Assembly: GCF_011395035.1 (NCBI RefSeq)
Contig: NZ_CP024768.1
Location: 468,586 to 532,585 of the forward strand
DNA: 64,000 nucleotides
From: Pantoea cypripedii
GTDB lineage: Bacteria; Pseudomonadota; Gammaproteobacteria; Enterobacterales; Enterobacteriaceae
Direction: 5' to 3'
Part shown: positions 25,143 through 33,853 of the stretch, piece after piece
How positions within the stretch are numbered: the stretch's first letter is position 1
Layout of the letters: every line of letters begins with the position of its first letter
The notes under the pieces: generated by a model
What the model saw: only the letters and a program-made list of their open reading frames with translations
The model's database searches: none
Told to the model about the DNA's origin: nothing
Position numbers and translations under genes: made by a program

Positions 25143-25689
25143 AGGAGGATTTGACCTTTTCAATCAACTCGGCATTTTTTGTCCGTAAGTTGCCGCGCAT
25201 CTTCATGCCAGTAGAGTTAAAACTGCGGCCATAAAGGGTGACCTGATCGTCCGAAGTAACATCCTGGGTAACCAGATTGACTACCGCATTATCCGTTTTG
25301 ATGCGCTGTAACTCGGAATCCTGCGTCAGGGTGTTGACTTCAACGTGGCCGTATAGATAAAGCATACGATCTTTGGTGAGCTTTGCCTTATCCGAGCGAA
25401 CAGACCAGGTTGGAATTTTGTTCACGTCATAGGTGGTCATCACCGGATTATCGAACCAGCTCAGTTGATCGGCATCAAAGTAGGTAACTTTATCCGAAAT
25501 CAGCTTGTAGGCCAGCGCACCATCGGGATTGTATACCACGGTGTGGGAAGTCGAACTGGTATAGGTCGGCTCCTGATCGTTGGTGGCAACCGGTGTTTTG
25601 CTCTCATCCTGGTTGGTAAGATTCCAGCCGATCAGCACCAGAGCGATTAAGGCCAGAATCAGCGTTATCCAACGCCTGCTTTTACTCAT
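25111..25689 (-). CDS. lptC: LptC, LPS transport protein
   Basis: Bitopic inner-membrane protein that passes LPS from LptBFG to LptA. The 192-residue product has one N-terminal membrane segment (about 7-24, WITLILALIALVLIGWNL) and a periplasmic jellyroll with MRGNLRTKNAELIEKVKSSYEIQ at the end. It overlaps kdsC by 4 bp upstream and lptA by 32 bp downstream. Confidence 0.95.
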   Translation of the reverse strand: MSKSRRWITLILALIALVLIGWNLTNQDESKTPVATNDQEPTYTSSTSHTVVYNPDGALAYKLISDKVTYFDADQLSWFDNPVMTTYDVNKIPTWSVRSDKAKLTKDRMLYLYGHVEVNTLTQDSELQRIKTDNAVVNLVTQDVTSDDQVTLYGRSFNSTGMKMRGNLRTKNAELIEKVKSSYEIQNEQKQP

Positions 25690-26252
25690 ACTGATTGCCC
25701 TTTGGCATCCTCAAATTTATTCTGCGCCATTAAGATCAGATCGCAAAGTTCACGTACTGCACCGCGGCCACCGGCAATGCGGGTGACGTAATGCGCGCGC
25801 GGCAGCAGAATCGGGTGCGCATCGGCGACAGCGACACTGAGACCGACTCGCGCCATAACCGGCCAGTCGATCAGGTCATCACCGATATACGCAACCTGTT
25901 CGGCAGATAATGACAGTTTATCCAGGAGTTCGCGCCAGGCCAAAAGCTTATCCGATTGTCCCTGGTAAAGATGCGTAATGCCGAGGGTTTTGCAGCGATC
26001 TGCCATCAGTCTGGCATTGCGGCCGGTAATAATAGCCACTTCGATGCCTGAGGTCAGCAGGCAACGAATGCCATAACCATCGCGTACATTAAAGGCTTTC
26101 AATTCTTCGCCGCTGTTGCCCATGTAAATCAGGCCGTCTGACATCACACCATCAACGTCACAAATCAGCAGGCGGATTTGCGCCGCCCGCGCCATGACTT
26201 CTGCGCTCACCGGACCATAGCAGGTTTCCACTGCGGGTGTTTCAACACTCAT
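25686..26252 (-). CDS. kdsC: 3-deoxy-D-manno-octulosonate 8-phosphate phosphatase KdsC
   Basis: HAD-superfamily phosphatase that makes Kdo for LPS core. The 188-residue product has the HAD motifs CDVDGVMSDG (nucleophile Asp), AIITGRNARL and YIGDDLIDWPVM. A longer frame begins 75 bp upstream inside kdsD, but the ATG at 26252 gives the E. coli-like length of 188 and the ETCYGPVSAEV N-terminus. It lies between kdsD and lptC. Confidence 0.95.
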   Translation of the reverse strand: MSVETPAVETCYGPVSAEVMARAAQIRLLICDVDGVMSDGLIYMGNSGEELKAFNVRDGYGIRCLLTSGIEVAIITGRNARLMADRCKTLGITHLYQGQSDKLLAWRELLDKLSLSAEQVAYIGDDLIDWPVMARVGLSVAVADAHPILLPRAHYVTRIAGGRGAVRELCDLILMAQNKFEDAKGQSV

Positions 26253-26265
26253 GTTCTTTTCCTGT

Positions 26266-27246
26266 TCAGACCACGCCGGCGCGCAGCATGTCATGCATAT
26301 GTACCACACCGAGCAGGCGATCGTCATCGGCCACCAGCAATGCAGTGATGTTTTTGTTTTGCATCAGGTTAAGGGCATCCACCGCCAGCAGATTGGGGCG
26401 AACACGGATACCACCACGGGTCATCACATCCTGAATGCGGGCTGACTGGAAATCGATACCCATATCAAACACCCGACGTAAGTCACCGTCGGTGAAGATA
26501 CCTTCAATTTTCATCAGGTCATCGACGATCACCGTCAGACCGAGATTTTTCCGCGTGATCTCCAGTAACGCATCGCGTAAAGAGGCATCCCGTGTGACAT
26601 GAGGGATCTCGTCGCCGCTGTGCATGATGTCACTGACATGCAGTAACAGTTTACGTCCCAATGCGCCACCTGGATGGGACAACGCAAAATCTTCCGGCGT
26701 AAAGCCGCGCGCTTCCAGTAGCGCCACTGCCAGCGCATCCCCCATCACCAGAGTGGCTGTGGTGCTGGTGGTGGGTGCCAGACCGAGCGGGCAGGCTTCC
26801 TGAGGGACCTTCACGCAAAGATGTACATCGGCGGCCCGGCCCATCGCGCTGTCGGCACGGCTGGTGATGCAAATCAGCTGAACTTTCTGGCGTTTCAGCA
26901 CCGGTACCAGCGCGAGGATCTCGTTGGATTCACCGCTGTTCGAAATGGCAATCACCACATCGTTGGTGCTGACCATGCCGAGGTCACCGTGGCTGGCTTC
27001 AGCAGGATGAACAAAGAATGCGGGTGTCCCGGTGCTGGCGAAGGTCGCGGCCATCTTTTTGCCAATATGGCCTGACTTGCCCATCCCCATCACCACGACT
27101 TTACCCCGACAGGCAAAGATCATTTTGCAGGCGCGTGAGAAGTCGTCATTAATATATTGATCGAGTTGTTCCAGGCCTTCACGCTCAATACGCAGCACCG
27201 CTCTGCCTGCCTGTTGAAAGTCAAAATCCGGTTGCTGATGTGACAT
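26266..27246 (-). CDS. kdsD: D-arabinose 5-phosphate isomerase KdsD
   Basis: Converts ribulose 5-phosphate to arabinose 5-phosphate, the first step to Kdo. The 326-residue product has an N-terminal SIS sugar-isomerase domain (about 40-180, GMGKSGHIGKKMAATFASTGTPAFFVHPAEASHGD context) and two C-terminal CBS domains (about 205-265 and 275-326). It lies 17 bp after the yrbG stop. Confidence 0.95.
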   Translation of the reverse strand: MSHQQPDFDFQQAGRAVLRIEREGLEQLDQYINDDFSRACKMIFACRGKVVVMGMGKSGHIGKKMAATFASTGTPAFFVHPAEASHGDLGMVSTNDVVIAISNSGESNEILALVPVLKRQKVQLICITSRADSAMGRAADVHLCVKVPQEACPLGLAPTTSTTATLVMGDALAVALLEARGFTPEDFALSHPGGALGRKLLLHVSDIMHSGDEIPHVTRDASLRDALLEITRKNLGLTVIVDDLMKIEGIFTDGDLRRVFDMGIDFQSARIQDVMTRGGIRVRPNLLAVDALNLMQNKNITALLVADDDRLLGVVHMHDMLRAGVV

Positions 27247-27263
27247 ACTCAGTCTGTCCTTTA

Positions 27264-28244
27264 TTAACCTGTGATAAACATGGGGCTAAGCCACAGCCAG
27301 CACACCCACACGATAAATCCTGCTAACAACAACGTACCCGCCGCCCGGCCAATTCGGCGTCTGCGTTGCAGGCACAACAGGGCGAACAGCACGCTAACCC
27401 CCAACATCACCCAGTAATCACGGGCAAAAGCATGGGGATCAATGCTGCCCGGATGAACTAACGCGGGCAGGCCCAGCACAATGGCCAGGTTAAAAATATT
27501 GGCACCGATCAGATTGCCGATGGCGATATCATCCTCGCCTTTCATCGCGCCAGCGATAACGGTGGCCAATTCTGGCAGGCTGGTGCCTACGGCGATTAAC
27601 GTCAGCCCCATCACCAGTTCACTCACGCCGAAGTAATCGGCAAATACGGTCGCGTTATCAATCACCATGCGGGTCGACATCGGCAGGATCAGCAGTGCAA
27701 CGGCGAGCCACAGGAAGGCCACGGTGTTGCCGCTCTCGTCACGTGGCAGTTCCGCCAATTGTTCGCGCGTTAAGGTGTCGTTATTTTCACGCTCGGCCCG
27801 GCGTGCGATGCGGATCGCTATCAGCAGATAGCCCAGTGCAATCAGCAGCCATGCCACGCCATCGAGGCGACTGAGATAATTATCAAACAACATAATACCG
27901 CTCAGCAATGAGACCAGCAGCATTAACGGGAGTTCGCGGCGAATCAGCCTGGAATGGACGGTTAAAGGATGCAGCAGGGCCGCTCCGCCGAGGATTAACA
28001 GAATATTGGTGATGTTCGAACCCAGCGCGGTGCCGACTGCCAGGTCCATCTGTCCGTGCTGCGCTGCTGAGAAAGAAACGATCAATTCAGGAAGCGAAGT
28101 GCCGATGCTGACCACAGTCATGCCAATGATTAATGGCGGTATGCCAAAGGATCGACTGAGGATCGCGGCACTGAATACTAATCGGTCAGCGCCGTAAGCC
28201 AGTAAAATCAATCCAATGAACAGCAGGGCAGTGGCTACGAACAT
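27264..28244 (-). CDS. yrbG: YrbG, calcium/sodium antiporter-family protein
   Basis: Inner-membrane cation exchanger of the CaCA family (K+-dependent Na+/Ca2+ exchanger-like). The 326-residue product has about ten membrane segments and two copies of the alpha-repeat, GTSLPELIVSF in the first half and GTSLPELATVI in the second, each with the conserved acidic residue. It is the first gene of the leftward kds-lpt-rpoN cluster and diverges from mlaF. Physiological substrate is not established in E. coli. Confidence 0.92.
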   Translation of the reverse strand: MFVATALLFIGLILLAYGADRLVFSAAILSRSFGIPPLIIGMTVVSIGTSLPELIVSFSAAQHGQMDLAVGTALGSNITNILLILGGAALLHPLTVHSRLIRRELPLMLLVSLLSGIMLFDNYLSRLDGVAWLLIALGYLLIAIRIARRAERENNDTLTREQLAELPRDESGNTVAFLWLAVALLILPMSTRMVIDNATVFADYFGVSELVMGLTLIAVGTSLPELATVIAGAMKGEDDIAIGNLIGANIFNLAIVLGLPALVHPGSIDPHAFARDYWVMLGVSVLFALLCLQRRRRIGRAAGTLLLAGFIVWVCWLWLSPMFITG

Positions 28245-28470
28245 GAAAAATCCTTGATGGCCAGATGTGTCGGCACGCCTTGCCCGACGGGTATAAACAT
28301 TAGCGCATTGAAACAGGCGCTGATTTTGACTGTCTGAGAGGCAAAAGTAAATTTTAAGGCTATTTTCGCCAAACCAGGTGGGTAAGTTTCTGTAAAACTC
28401 TCGTGCATCGTGGACTTACAGGCTACCATCCCGGGATACGATAACGCCCGATCCCCATTAAGAGGTAAAG

Positions 28471-29286
28471 ATGATCCAGCAGCAAACGAATCTGGTTGAG
28501 GTTCGTGGCGTAAGCTTTTCGCGCGGAGATCGCACCATCTTCGACGACATTTCATTAACTGTGCCTGCCGGTAAAGTGACCGCCATTATGGGGCCTTCTG
28601 GCATTGGTAAAACCACGTTATTGCGCCTGATTGGCGGCCAGCTGCAACCCGATAAAGGTGAAATCTGGTTCCGGGACGAAAATATTCCCTCACTTTCGCG
28701 CCGCAGATTGTATGAAGTGCGTAAAAAAATGAGCATGTTGTTCCAGTCCGGTGCACTTTTTACCGATCTTAGCGTCTTTGATAACGTGGCCTGGCCGCTA
28801 CGGGAACATACGCAACTCCCGCCAGCGCTGTTGCACAGTACGGTGATGATGAAGCTGGAAGCGGTTGGGTTGCGTGGTGCTGCACAACTCAAACCTGCGG
28901 AACTCTCCGGTGGTATGGCGCGCCGTGCGGCGCTGGCGCGTGCCATCGCGCTGGAACCAGACCTGATCATGTTTGACGAACCCTTTGTCGGCCAGGATCC
29001 GATTACCATGGGCGTGCTGGTAAAATTGATCGACGAGTTGAATCACGCGCTGGGGGTCACCTGCATCGTGGTTTCGCACGATGTGCCAGAGGTCTTGAGC
29101 ATTGCCGATCATGCCTATATTGTTGCCGGGCAAAAAATTATTGCTCAGGGTAGCGCGCCTGAATTGCGGACTAACCCCGATCCACGCGTGCGCCAGTTTA
29201 TTGAGGGTCATGCGGATGGCCCGGTGCCGTTCCGCTTTCCGGCCGGGGATTATCTGGCCGATCTGACCCACGCAGGGAGAACCTAA
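28471..29286 (+). CDS. mlaF: MlaF, phospholipid ABC transporter ATPase
   Basis: ATPase of the MlaFEDB complex, which maintains outer-membrane lipid asymmetry by moving phospholipids between the membranes. The 271-residue product has Walker A GPSGIGKTT (41-49), signature LSGGMARRAALARA, Walker B LIMFDEPFVGQDP and the H-loop VVSHDVPEVL. First gene of the mlaFEDCB operon; gap of 4 bp to mlaE. Confidence 0.97.
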   Translation: MIQQQTNLVEVRGVSFSRGDRTIFDDISLTVPAGKVTAIMGPSGIGKTTLLRLIGGQLQPDKGEIWFRDENIPSLSRRRLYEVRKKMSMLFQSGALFTDLSVFDNVAWPLREHTQLPPALLHSTVMMKLEAVGLRGAAQLKPAELSGGMARRAALARAIALEPDLIMFDEPFVGQDPITMGVLVKLIDELNHALGVTCIVVSHDVPEVLSIADHAYIVAGQKIIAQGSAPELRTNPDPRVRQFIEGHADGPVPFRFPAGDYLADLTHAGRT

Positions 29287-29290
29287 GCTG

Positions 29291-30073
29291 ATGTTGTTAA
29301 AGGCGCTGGCGTCACTTGGACGTCAGGGGATTAACACCTGTGCGGCATTTGGCCGGGCAGGGATGATGCTGTTTCATGCGCTGGTGGGTAAACCGGCGTT
29401 TCGCAAACATGCGCCGTTGCTGATCAAGCAACTCTACAGCGTGGGCGTGATGTCCCTGCTGATCATTATGGTCTCCGGGTTGTTTATCGGTATGGTGCTT
29501 GGGTTGCAGGGCTATCTGGTCCTGACCACCTACAGCGCGGAAACCAGCCTCGGCATGTTAGTGGCGCTGTCACTGCTGCGCGAACTTGGCCCGGTGGTCA
29601 CCGCGCTGTTGTTTGCCGGGCGTGCCGGTTCGGCGCTGACCGCAGAAATTGGCCTGATGAAAGCCACAGAGCAACTTTCCAGCATGGAAATGATGGCGGT
29701 TGACCCCTTGCGACGCGTGGTGTCACCACGCTTCTGGGCCGGTTTCATCAGTATGCCGCTGCTGGCGCTGATTTTTACAGCGGTGGGGATTGCCGGTGGC
29801 GCGCTGGTTGGGGTGAGCTGGAAAGGCATCGATCCTGGCTTCTTCTGGTCAGCGATGCAGAACGCGGTGGATTTCCGTACTGATGTCCTCAACTGCATTA
29901 TCAAAAGCGCAGTCTTCGCCATTACGGTGACATGGATTGCGCTGTTCAACGGTTATGATGCTATCCCCACGTCGGAGGGGATCAGCCGGGCGACGACGCG
30001 TACCGTGGTACATGCTTCACTGGCGGTACTCGGTTTGGATTTTGTGCTGACAGCACTGATGTTTGGGAAATGA
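29291..30073 (+). CDS. mlaE: MlaE, phospholipid ABC transporter permease
   Basis: Membrane subunit of the MlaFEDB transporter. The 260-residue product has an N-terminal amphipathic helix and five to six hydrophobic segments, including GLFIGMVLGLQGYLV, the ELGPVVTALLFAGRAGSALTAEIGLMKATEQL coupling region and a final FVLTALMFGK. It lies 4 bp downstream of mlaF and 4 bp before mlaD. Confidence 0.96.
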   Translation: MLLKALASLGRQGINTCAAFGRAGMMLFHALVGKPAFRKHAPLLIKQLYSVGVMSLLIIMVSGLFIGMVLGLQGYLVLTTYSAETSLGMLVALSLLRELGPVVTALLFAGRAGSALTAEIGLMKATEQLSSMEMMAVDPLRRVVSPRFWAGFISMPLLALIFTAVGIAGGALVGVSWKGIDPGFFWSAMQNAVDFRTDVLNCIIKSAVFAITVTWIALFNGYDAIPTSEGISRATTRTVVHASLAVLGLDFVLTALMFGK

Positions 30074-30077
30074 TGCA

Positions 30078-30605
30078 ATGCAAAGCAAGAAAAACGAAAT
30101 TTGGGTAGGCGTCTTCATGCTGCTGGCTCTGCTGGCGCTGCTGTTTCTCAGCCTGCGTGTTGCTGACCTGAAATCGCTGGGTACTGAACCCACATGGAAG
30201 CTGTATGCCACTTTCGATAACATCGGCGGCCTGAAAGTGAGCTCGCCGGTCAAGATTGGCGGCGTAGTGATTGGCCGGGTGACCGATATTTCGCTGGATG
30301 ACAAAACCCTGTCGCCACGTGTCACCATGGACATCAGCGACCAATACGCAAACAAAATACCGGACACCAGCTCACTGGCGATTCGTACCCAGGGATTACT
30401 GGGTGAACAGTTCCTGGCGCTCAATCTTGGCTTTGATGACCCGGATTTGGGTTCGTCTATGCTGAAAGATGGCGGTACGCTGCGTGATACCAAATCAGCG
30501 ATGGTGCTGGAAGATTTGATTGGCCAGTTCCTTTACAAGAGCGGCGACAACAAAAACGATAACAAACAACAGGGTGCGGAGAGCGCGCCTGCAGCAACTG
30601 AATAA
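30078..30605 (+). CDS. mlaD: MlaD, MCE-domain phospholipid-binding subunit
   Basis: Hexameric, membrane-anchored periplasmic protein that forms the lipid channel above MlaE. The 175-residue product has one N-terminal membrane segment (about 7-26) and an MCE domain (about 38-118, YATFDNIGGLKVSSPVKIGGVVIGRV). The ATG at 30078 gives the conserved MQSKKNEIWVG start; a TTG 15 bp upstream inside mlaE is less likely. Its C-terminal tail is hydrophilic and variable. Confidence 0.96.
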   Translation: MQSKKNEIWVGVFMLLALLALLFLSLRVADLKSLGTEPTWKLYATFDNIGGLKVSSPVKIGGVVIGRVTDISLDDKTLSPRVTMDISDQYANKIPDTSSLAIRTQGLLGEQFLALNLGFDDPDLGSSMLKDGGTLRDTKSAMVLEDLIGQFLYKSGDNKNDNKQQGAESAPAATE

Positions 30606-30623
30606 CCCCAGAGGTAAAACACG

Positions 30624-31256
30624 ATGTTTAAACGTTTACTGATGATTGCCATGCTGGCCATCGTTCCACTGGCCGCTACGGCAGCGGACCAGAGCAATCC
30701 TTATAAACTGATGGATGAAGCCGCGGCAAAAACCTTCACCCGACTGAAGAACGAGCAACCTAAGATCAAGCAGAATCCTGACTATTTGCGCGATATCGTG
30801 CGTCAGGAACTGCTGCCCTACGTGCAGATCAAATATGCGGGTGCGCTGGTGTTAGGTCGCTACTACCGTGATGCGACACCGGCACAGCGTGATGCTTACT
30901 TCGCGGCATTTGGCGATTATCTGGCCCAGGCATACGGCCAGGCGCTGGCTCTTTACCACGGTCAGACTTATCAAATTCAGCCCGAACAGCCGATCGGCGA
31001 TGCCGATATTGTGGCCATCCGTGTCACCATCCTCGATCCGAACGGTCGCCCGCCGGTGCGCCTTGATTTCCAGTGGCGTAAAAACAGCCGTACCGGTAAC
31101 TGGCAAGCCTACGACATGGTGGCCGAAGGCATCAGCATGATCACCACCAAACAGAATGAGTGGGGCGATTTGCTGCGCACCAAAGGTATCGATGGTCTGA
31201 CTGCTCAGCTGAAAGCATCAGCGGCTCAGCCAATCTCTCTGGATAAGCAGCAATAA
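30624..31256 (+). CDS. mlaC: MlaC, periplasmic phospholipid shuttle
   Basis: Soluble periplasmic protein that carries phospholipids between MlaA-OmpC and MlaFEDB. The 210-residue product has a signal peptide ending near ATAADQ (about residue 20) and the Tol-Tol-Ttg2 family fold, with conserved YKLMDEAAAKTFTRL and GRYYRDATPAQRDAYFAAF stretches. Its stop overlaps the mlaB start by one base (TAATG). Confidence 0.96.
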   Translation: MFKRLLMIAMLAIVPLAATAADQSNPYKLMDEAAAKTFTRLKNEQPKIKQNPDYLRDIVRQELLPYVQIKYAGALVLGRYYRDATPAQRDAYFAAFGDYLAQAYGQALALYHGQTYQIQPEQPIGDADIVAIRVTILDPNGRPPVRLDFQWRKNSRTGNWQAYDMVAEGISMITTKQNEWGDLLRTKGIDGLTAQLKASAAQPISLDKQQ

Positions 31257-31561
31257 TGAGCGAACCGTTACGCTGGCAGCGTACTGCCAGCACGCTGGCC
31301 CTGAGCGGCAAGCTGGACCGTGATACCTTGTTGTCCTTGTGGCATGAGCGGGAAACGGCAATGGTTGATATTGATACCATTGATGTGGCAGCCCTCGACA
31401 GGGTGGACTCGGCAGGACTGGCGTTGCTGGTTCATTTGCGTGAGATTGCCCGGGCGCAGGGCAGCACGCCGCTCTTTAGCGGCATCACGGATAAACTTCA
31501 GTCACTGATTACGCTGTATAACCTGCAGCAGATTATTGTTTCTGCGGAAAAAATAGCCTGA
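31256..31561 (+). CDS. mlaB: MlaB, STAS-domain subunit of the Mla transporter
   Basis: Cytoplasmic STAS-domain protein that stabilises MlaF in the transporter. The 101-residue product includes the STAS core with VAALDRVDSAGLALLVHL. It is the last gene of mlaFEDCB and is followed by a terminator. Confidence 0.94.
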   Translation: MSEPLRWQRTASTLALSGKLDRDTLLSLWHERETAMVDIDTIDVAALDRVDSAGLALLVHLREIARAQGSTPLFSGITDKLQSLITLYNLQQIIVSAEKIA

Positions 31562-31580
31562 TCATTGCCCTTAATGATAA

Positions 31581-31605
31581 AGCCCCTGATTTATTCAGGG
31601 GCTTT
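31581..31605 (+). terminator. Terminator of the mla operon
   Basis: AGCCCCTGA / TCAGGGGCT stem with a 5-nt loop, followed by TTTT-G. It lies 20 bp after the mlaB stop. Confidence 0.85.
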
Positions 31606-31676
31606 TGCGTATTTAAGAGTCAGGCGCTTTCCTCTAAGATGTCTGCCTTATTATTATCAACTTGAAGCAAAGAGCG

Positions 31677-31934
31677 ATGGAAAATAGTGAAGTTCAGGCG
31701 GTGCTGATGCAGGCGTTGCCATTAGAAGAAGTGCATGTTCTCAGCAACGACGGTAGCCACTTTCAGGTGATTGCGGTCGGTGAGATGTTCGGTGAGCTGA
31801 GCCGGGTTAAAAAGCAGCAGGCTGTGTATGCGCCACTGATGGAATACATTGCGGATAATCGCATTCATGCGGTTTCCATAAAGACTTATACTCCTGCCGA
31901 GTGGGCGCGCGATCGTAAACTTAACGGTTTCTAA
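31677..31934 (+). CDS. ibaG: IbaG, BolA-family protein
   Basis: Small BolA-family protein that binds monothiol glutaredoxin and Fe-S clusters; linked to acid resistance and envelope homeostasis. The 85-residue product keeps the BolA core (VHVLSNDGSHFQVIAVGEMF ... ADNRIHAVSIKTYTPAEWARDRKLNGF). The ATG at 31677 was preferred to the in-frame TTG at 31662 by match to the E. coli MENNEIQ start. It sits between mlaB and murA. Confidence 0.92.
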   Translation: MENSEVQAVLMQALPLEEVHVLSNDGSHFQVIAVGEMFGELSRVKKQQAVYAPLMEYIADNRIHAVSIKTYTPAEWARDRKLNGF

Positions 31935-31997
31935 GCGCACTGCTGTGGTGCTCCCGCGCAGGCGGGCTTGTTTGATTGATAATTGAGAACCGTGTTA

Positions 31998-33257
31998 ATG
32001 GACAAATTTCGTGTGCAAGGCCCCACCCGTTTAAGTGGTGAAGTGACCATTTCCGGGGCGAAGAACGCTGCGCTGCCTATTCTGTTTGCAGCATTGCTGG
32101 CAGAAGAGCCGGTAGAGATTCAGAATGTGCCGAAACTGCGTGACATCGACACCACCATGAAGCTGCTGAGCCAGCTGGGTGCGCAGGTTGAGCGTAATGG
32201 TTCGGTGCATGTTGATGCGCGCGAAGTTAATGTCTTCTGCGCGCCTTATGACCTGGTGAAAACCATGCGTGCTTCGATCTGGGCGCTGGGGCCACTGGTT
32301 GCGCGTTTTGGTCAGGGGCAGGTTTCGCTGCCGGGTGGTTGTGCCATTGGCGCGCGTCCGGTTGATCTGCACATCACCGGCCTTGAGCAGCTGGGTGCGG
32401 AGATCAAACTGGAAGAGGGTTATGTCAAAGCCTCGGTTGATGGCCGTCTGAAAGGCGCGCATATCGTGATGGACAAAGTGAGCGTAGGTGCCACGGTGAC
32501 CATCATGAGTGCGGCAACGCTGGCGACCGGCACCACCATTATTGAAAACGCAGCGCGTGAGCCGGAAATCGTTGATACAGCGAACTTCCTCAACACCCTG
32601 GGTGCAAAAATCAGCGGTGCCGGTACCGACAAAATCACCATCGAAGGCGTAGAACGTCTGGGTGGCGGTGTCTATCGTGTCCTGCCAGACCGTATCGAAA
32701 CCGGTACTTTCCTCGTTGCTGCCGCGATTTCGCGTGGCAAAGTGGTCTGCCGCAATACTCAGCCTGATACCCTGGATGCGGTACTGGCGAAACTGCGTGA
32801 TGCGGGTGCAGATATTGAAACCGGTGAAGACTGGATTAGCCTTGATATGCACGGCAAGCGGCCAAAAGCGGTCAACGTGCGCACGGCTCCGCATCCGGGC
32901 TTCCCGACCGATATGCAGGCGCAATTCACGCTGCTTAACCTGGTGGCCGAAGGCACTGGCGTCATCACCGAAACTATCTTCGAAAACCGCTTTATGCATA
33001 TCCCTGAGCTGATTCGTATGGGAGCGCATGCGGAGATCGAAAGCAACACCGCAATTTGTCACGGTGTGGACAAGTTATCGGGAGCGCAGGTCATGGCGAC
33101 CGATTTACGCGCATCAGCCAGCCTGGTTCTGGCGGGTTGTATTGCGGAAGGCACCACGCTGGTCGATCGTATTTACCACATCGATCGTGGTTACGAGCAC
33201 ATTGAAGATAAGCTGAAAGCCATGGGCGCAAATATCGAGCGTATCAGCGGCGAATAA
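31998..33257 (+). CDS. murA: UDP-N-acetylglucosamine 1-carboxyvinyltransferase MurA
   Basis: First committed enzyme of peptidoglycan synthesis; target of fosfomycin. The 419-residue product carries the active-site Cys115 in LPGGCAIGARP, so it should be fosfomycin-sensitive at this residue. It is nearly identical to E. coli MurA. A 15-bp longer frame exists upstream; the ATG at 31998 gives MDKFRVQGPT. A terminator follows. Confidence 0.98.
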   Translation: MDKFRVQGPTRLSGEVTISGAKNAALPILFAALLAEEPVEIQNVPKLRDIDTTMKLLSQLGAQVERNGSVHVDAREVNVFCAPYDLVKTMRASIWALGPLVARFGQGQVSLPGGCAIGARPVDLHITGLEQLGAEIKLEEGYVKASVDGRLKGAHIVMDKVSVGATVTIMSAATLATGTTIIENAAREPEIVDTANFLNTLGAKISGAGTDKITIEGVERLGGGVYRVLPDRIETGTFLVAAAISRGKVVCRNTQPDTLDAVLAKLRDAGADIETGEDWISLDMHGKRPKAVNVRTAPHPGFPTDMQAQFTLLNLVAEGTGVITETIFENRFMHIPELIRMGAHAEIESNTAICHGVDKLSGAQVMATDLRASASLVLAGCIAEGTTLVDRIYHIDRGYEHIEDKLKAMGANIERISGE

Positions 33258-33282
33258 TCCTCTTCTTCCCGGCTCCAATAAG

Positions 33283-33314
33283 AAAACCAGCCCATCCTGC
33301 GGCTGGTTTTTTTT
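33283..33314 (+). terminator. Terminator of murA
   Basis: AAAACCAGCC / GGCTGGTTTT stem with an 8-nt loop and a run of eight T residues. The A-run on the left also allows leftward activity for sfsB. Confidence 0.9.
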
Positions 33315-33328
33315 GGGCTACACGAGCA

Positions 33329-33613
33329 TCATTCTGCGTATTTGGGCGCTTTTTTTTGCTTCGGACGTCCTTTGCGTTTCCGCAGACGCTGAGTCTTAGG
33401 ATCAAAATAACGGCTTGGCCAGATCTCCGCAGGGTGGACATTCAACGCGTTGGCGATCAACCATTCTCCCTTGGGCCAGGAACGGGAAATAGCATTCGCC
33501 AGCGTCGATGAACTCAGGCCTGACTTACGTGATAACGCCGCCATTGTGGTTCCTTTCTTACGCAGCTGTGCAATGATGTCTGCCGGGTGCCAGTCTTGTT
33601 TCCATGCATGCAT
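33329..33613 (-). CDS. sfsB: SfsB (Nlp) DNA-binding transcriptional regulator
   Basis: Small Ner-like helix-turn-helix protein (Nlp/SfsB), reported in E. coli to affect maltose genes. The 94-residue product has the DWHPADIIAQLRKKGTTMAALSRKSGLSSSTLANAISRSWPKGE core containing the HTH and the WPSRY motif. It ends in a Lys/Arg-rich tail different from E. coli. The ATG at 33613 has GGAGAAG 7 bp upstream; a longer frame to 33640 is less likely. It sits between murA and ispB as in E. coli. Confidence 0.9.
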   Translation of the reverse strand: MHAWKQDWHPADIIAQLRKKGTTMAALSRKSGLSSSTLANAISRSWPKGEWLIANALNVHPAEIWPSRYFDPKTQRLRKRKGRPKQKKAPKYAE

Positions 33614-33853
33614 AAACGTTCTTCTCCATGTCCATGTCATCTTCTCATCCTGTGGATGAATGATTCTTCCCAGGGCAGGTACATCTGGAAAGATATGGAA
33701 CTATATAGCAAATACATTCCATAAGTTTCCAGTAAAATCGTAACTATTGCTTGTAGCTGAGAAGTGTTTCGCAAAAGAACTGCAAACGATGCAAATGGCG
33801 AACGAGGGAAGTGGGAGCAGGCAGGCAAGGGGCCAGGGTTGGCCCCACAGGGA

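Noticed and set aside
32031..33062. 343-codon leftward frame within murA
   Set aside because: Antisense shadow; murA is full length and nearly identical to E. coli.
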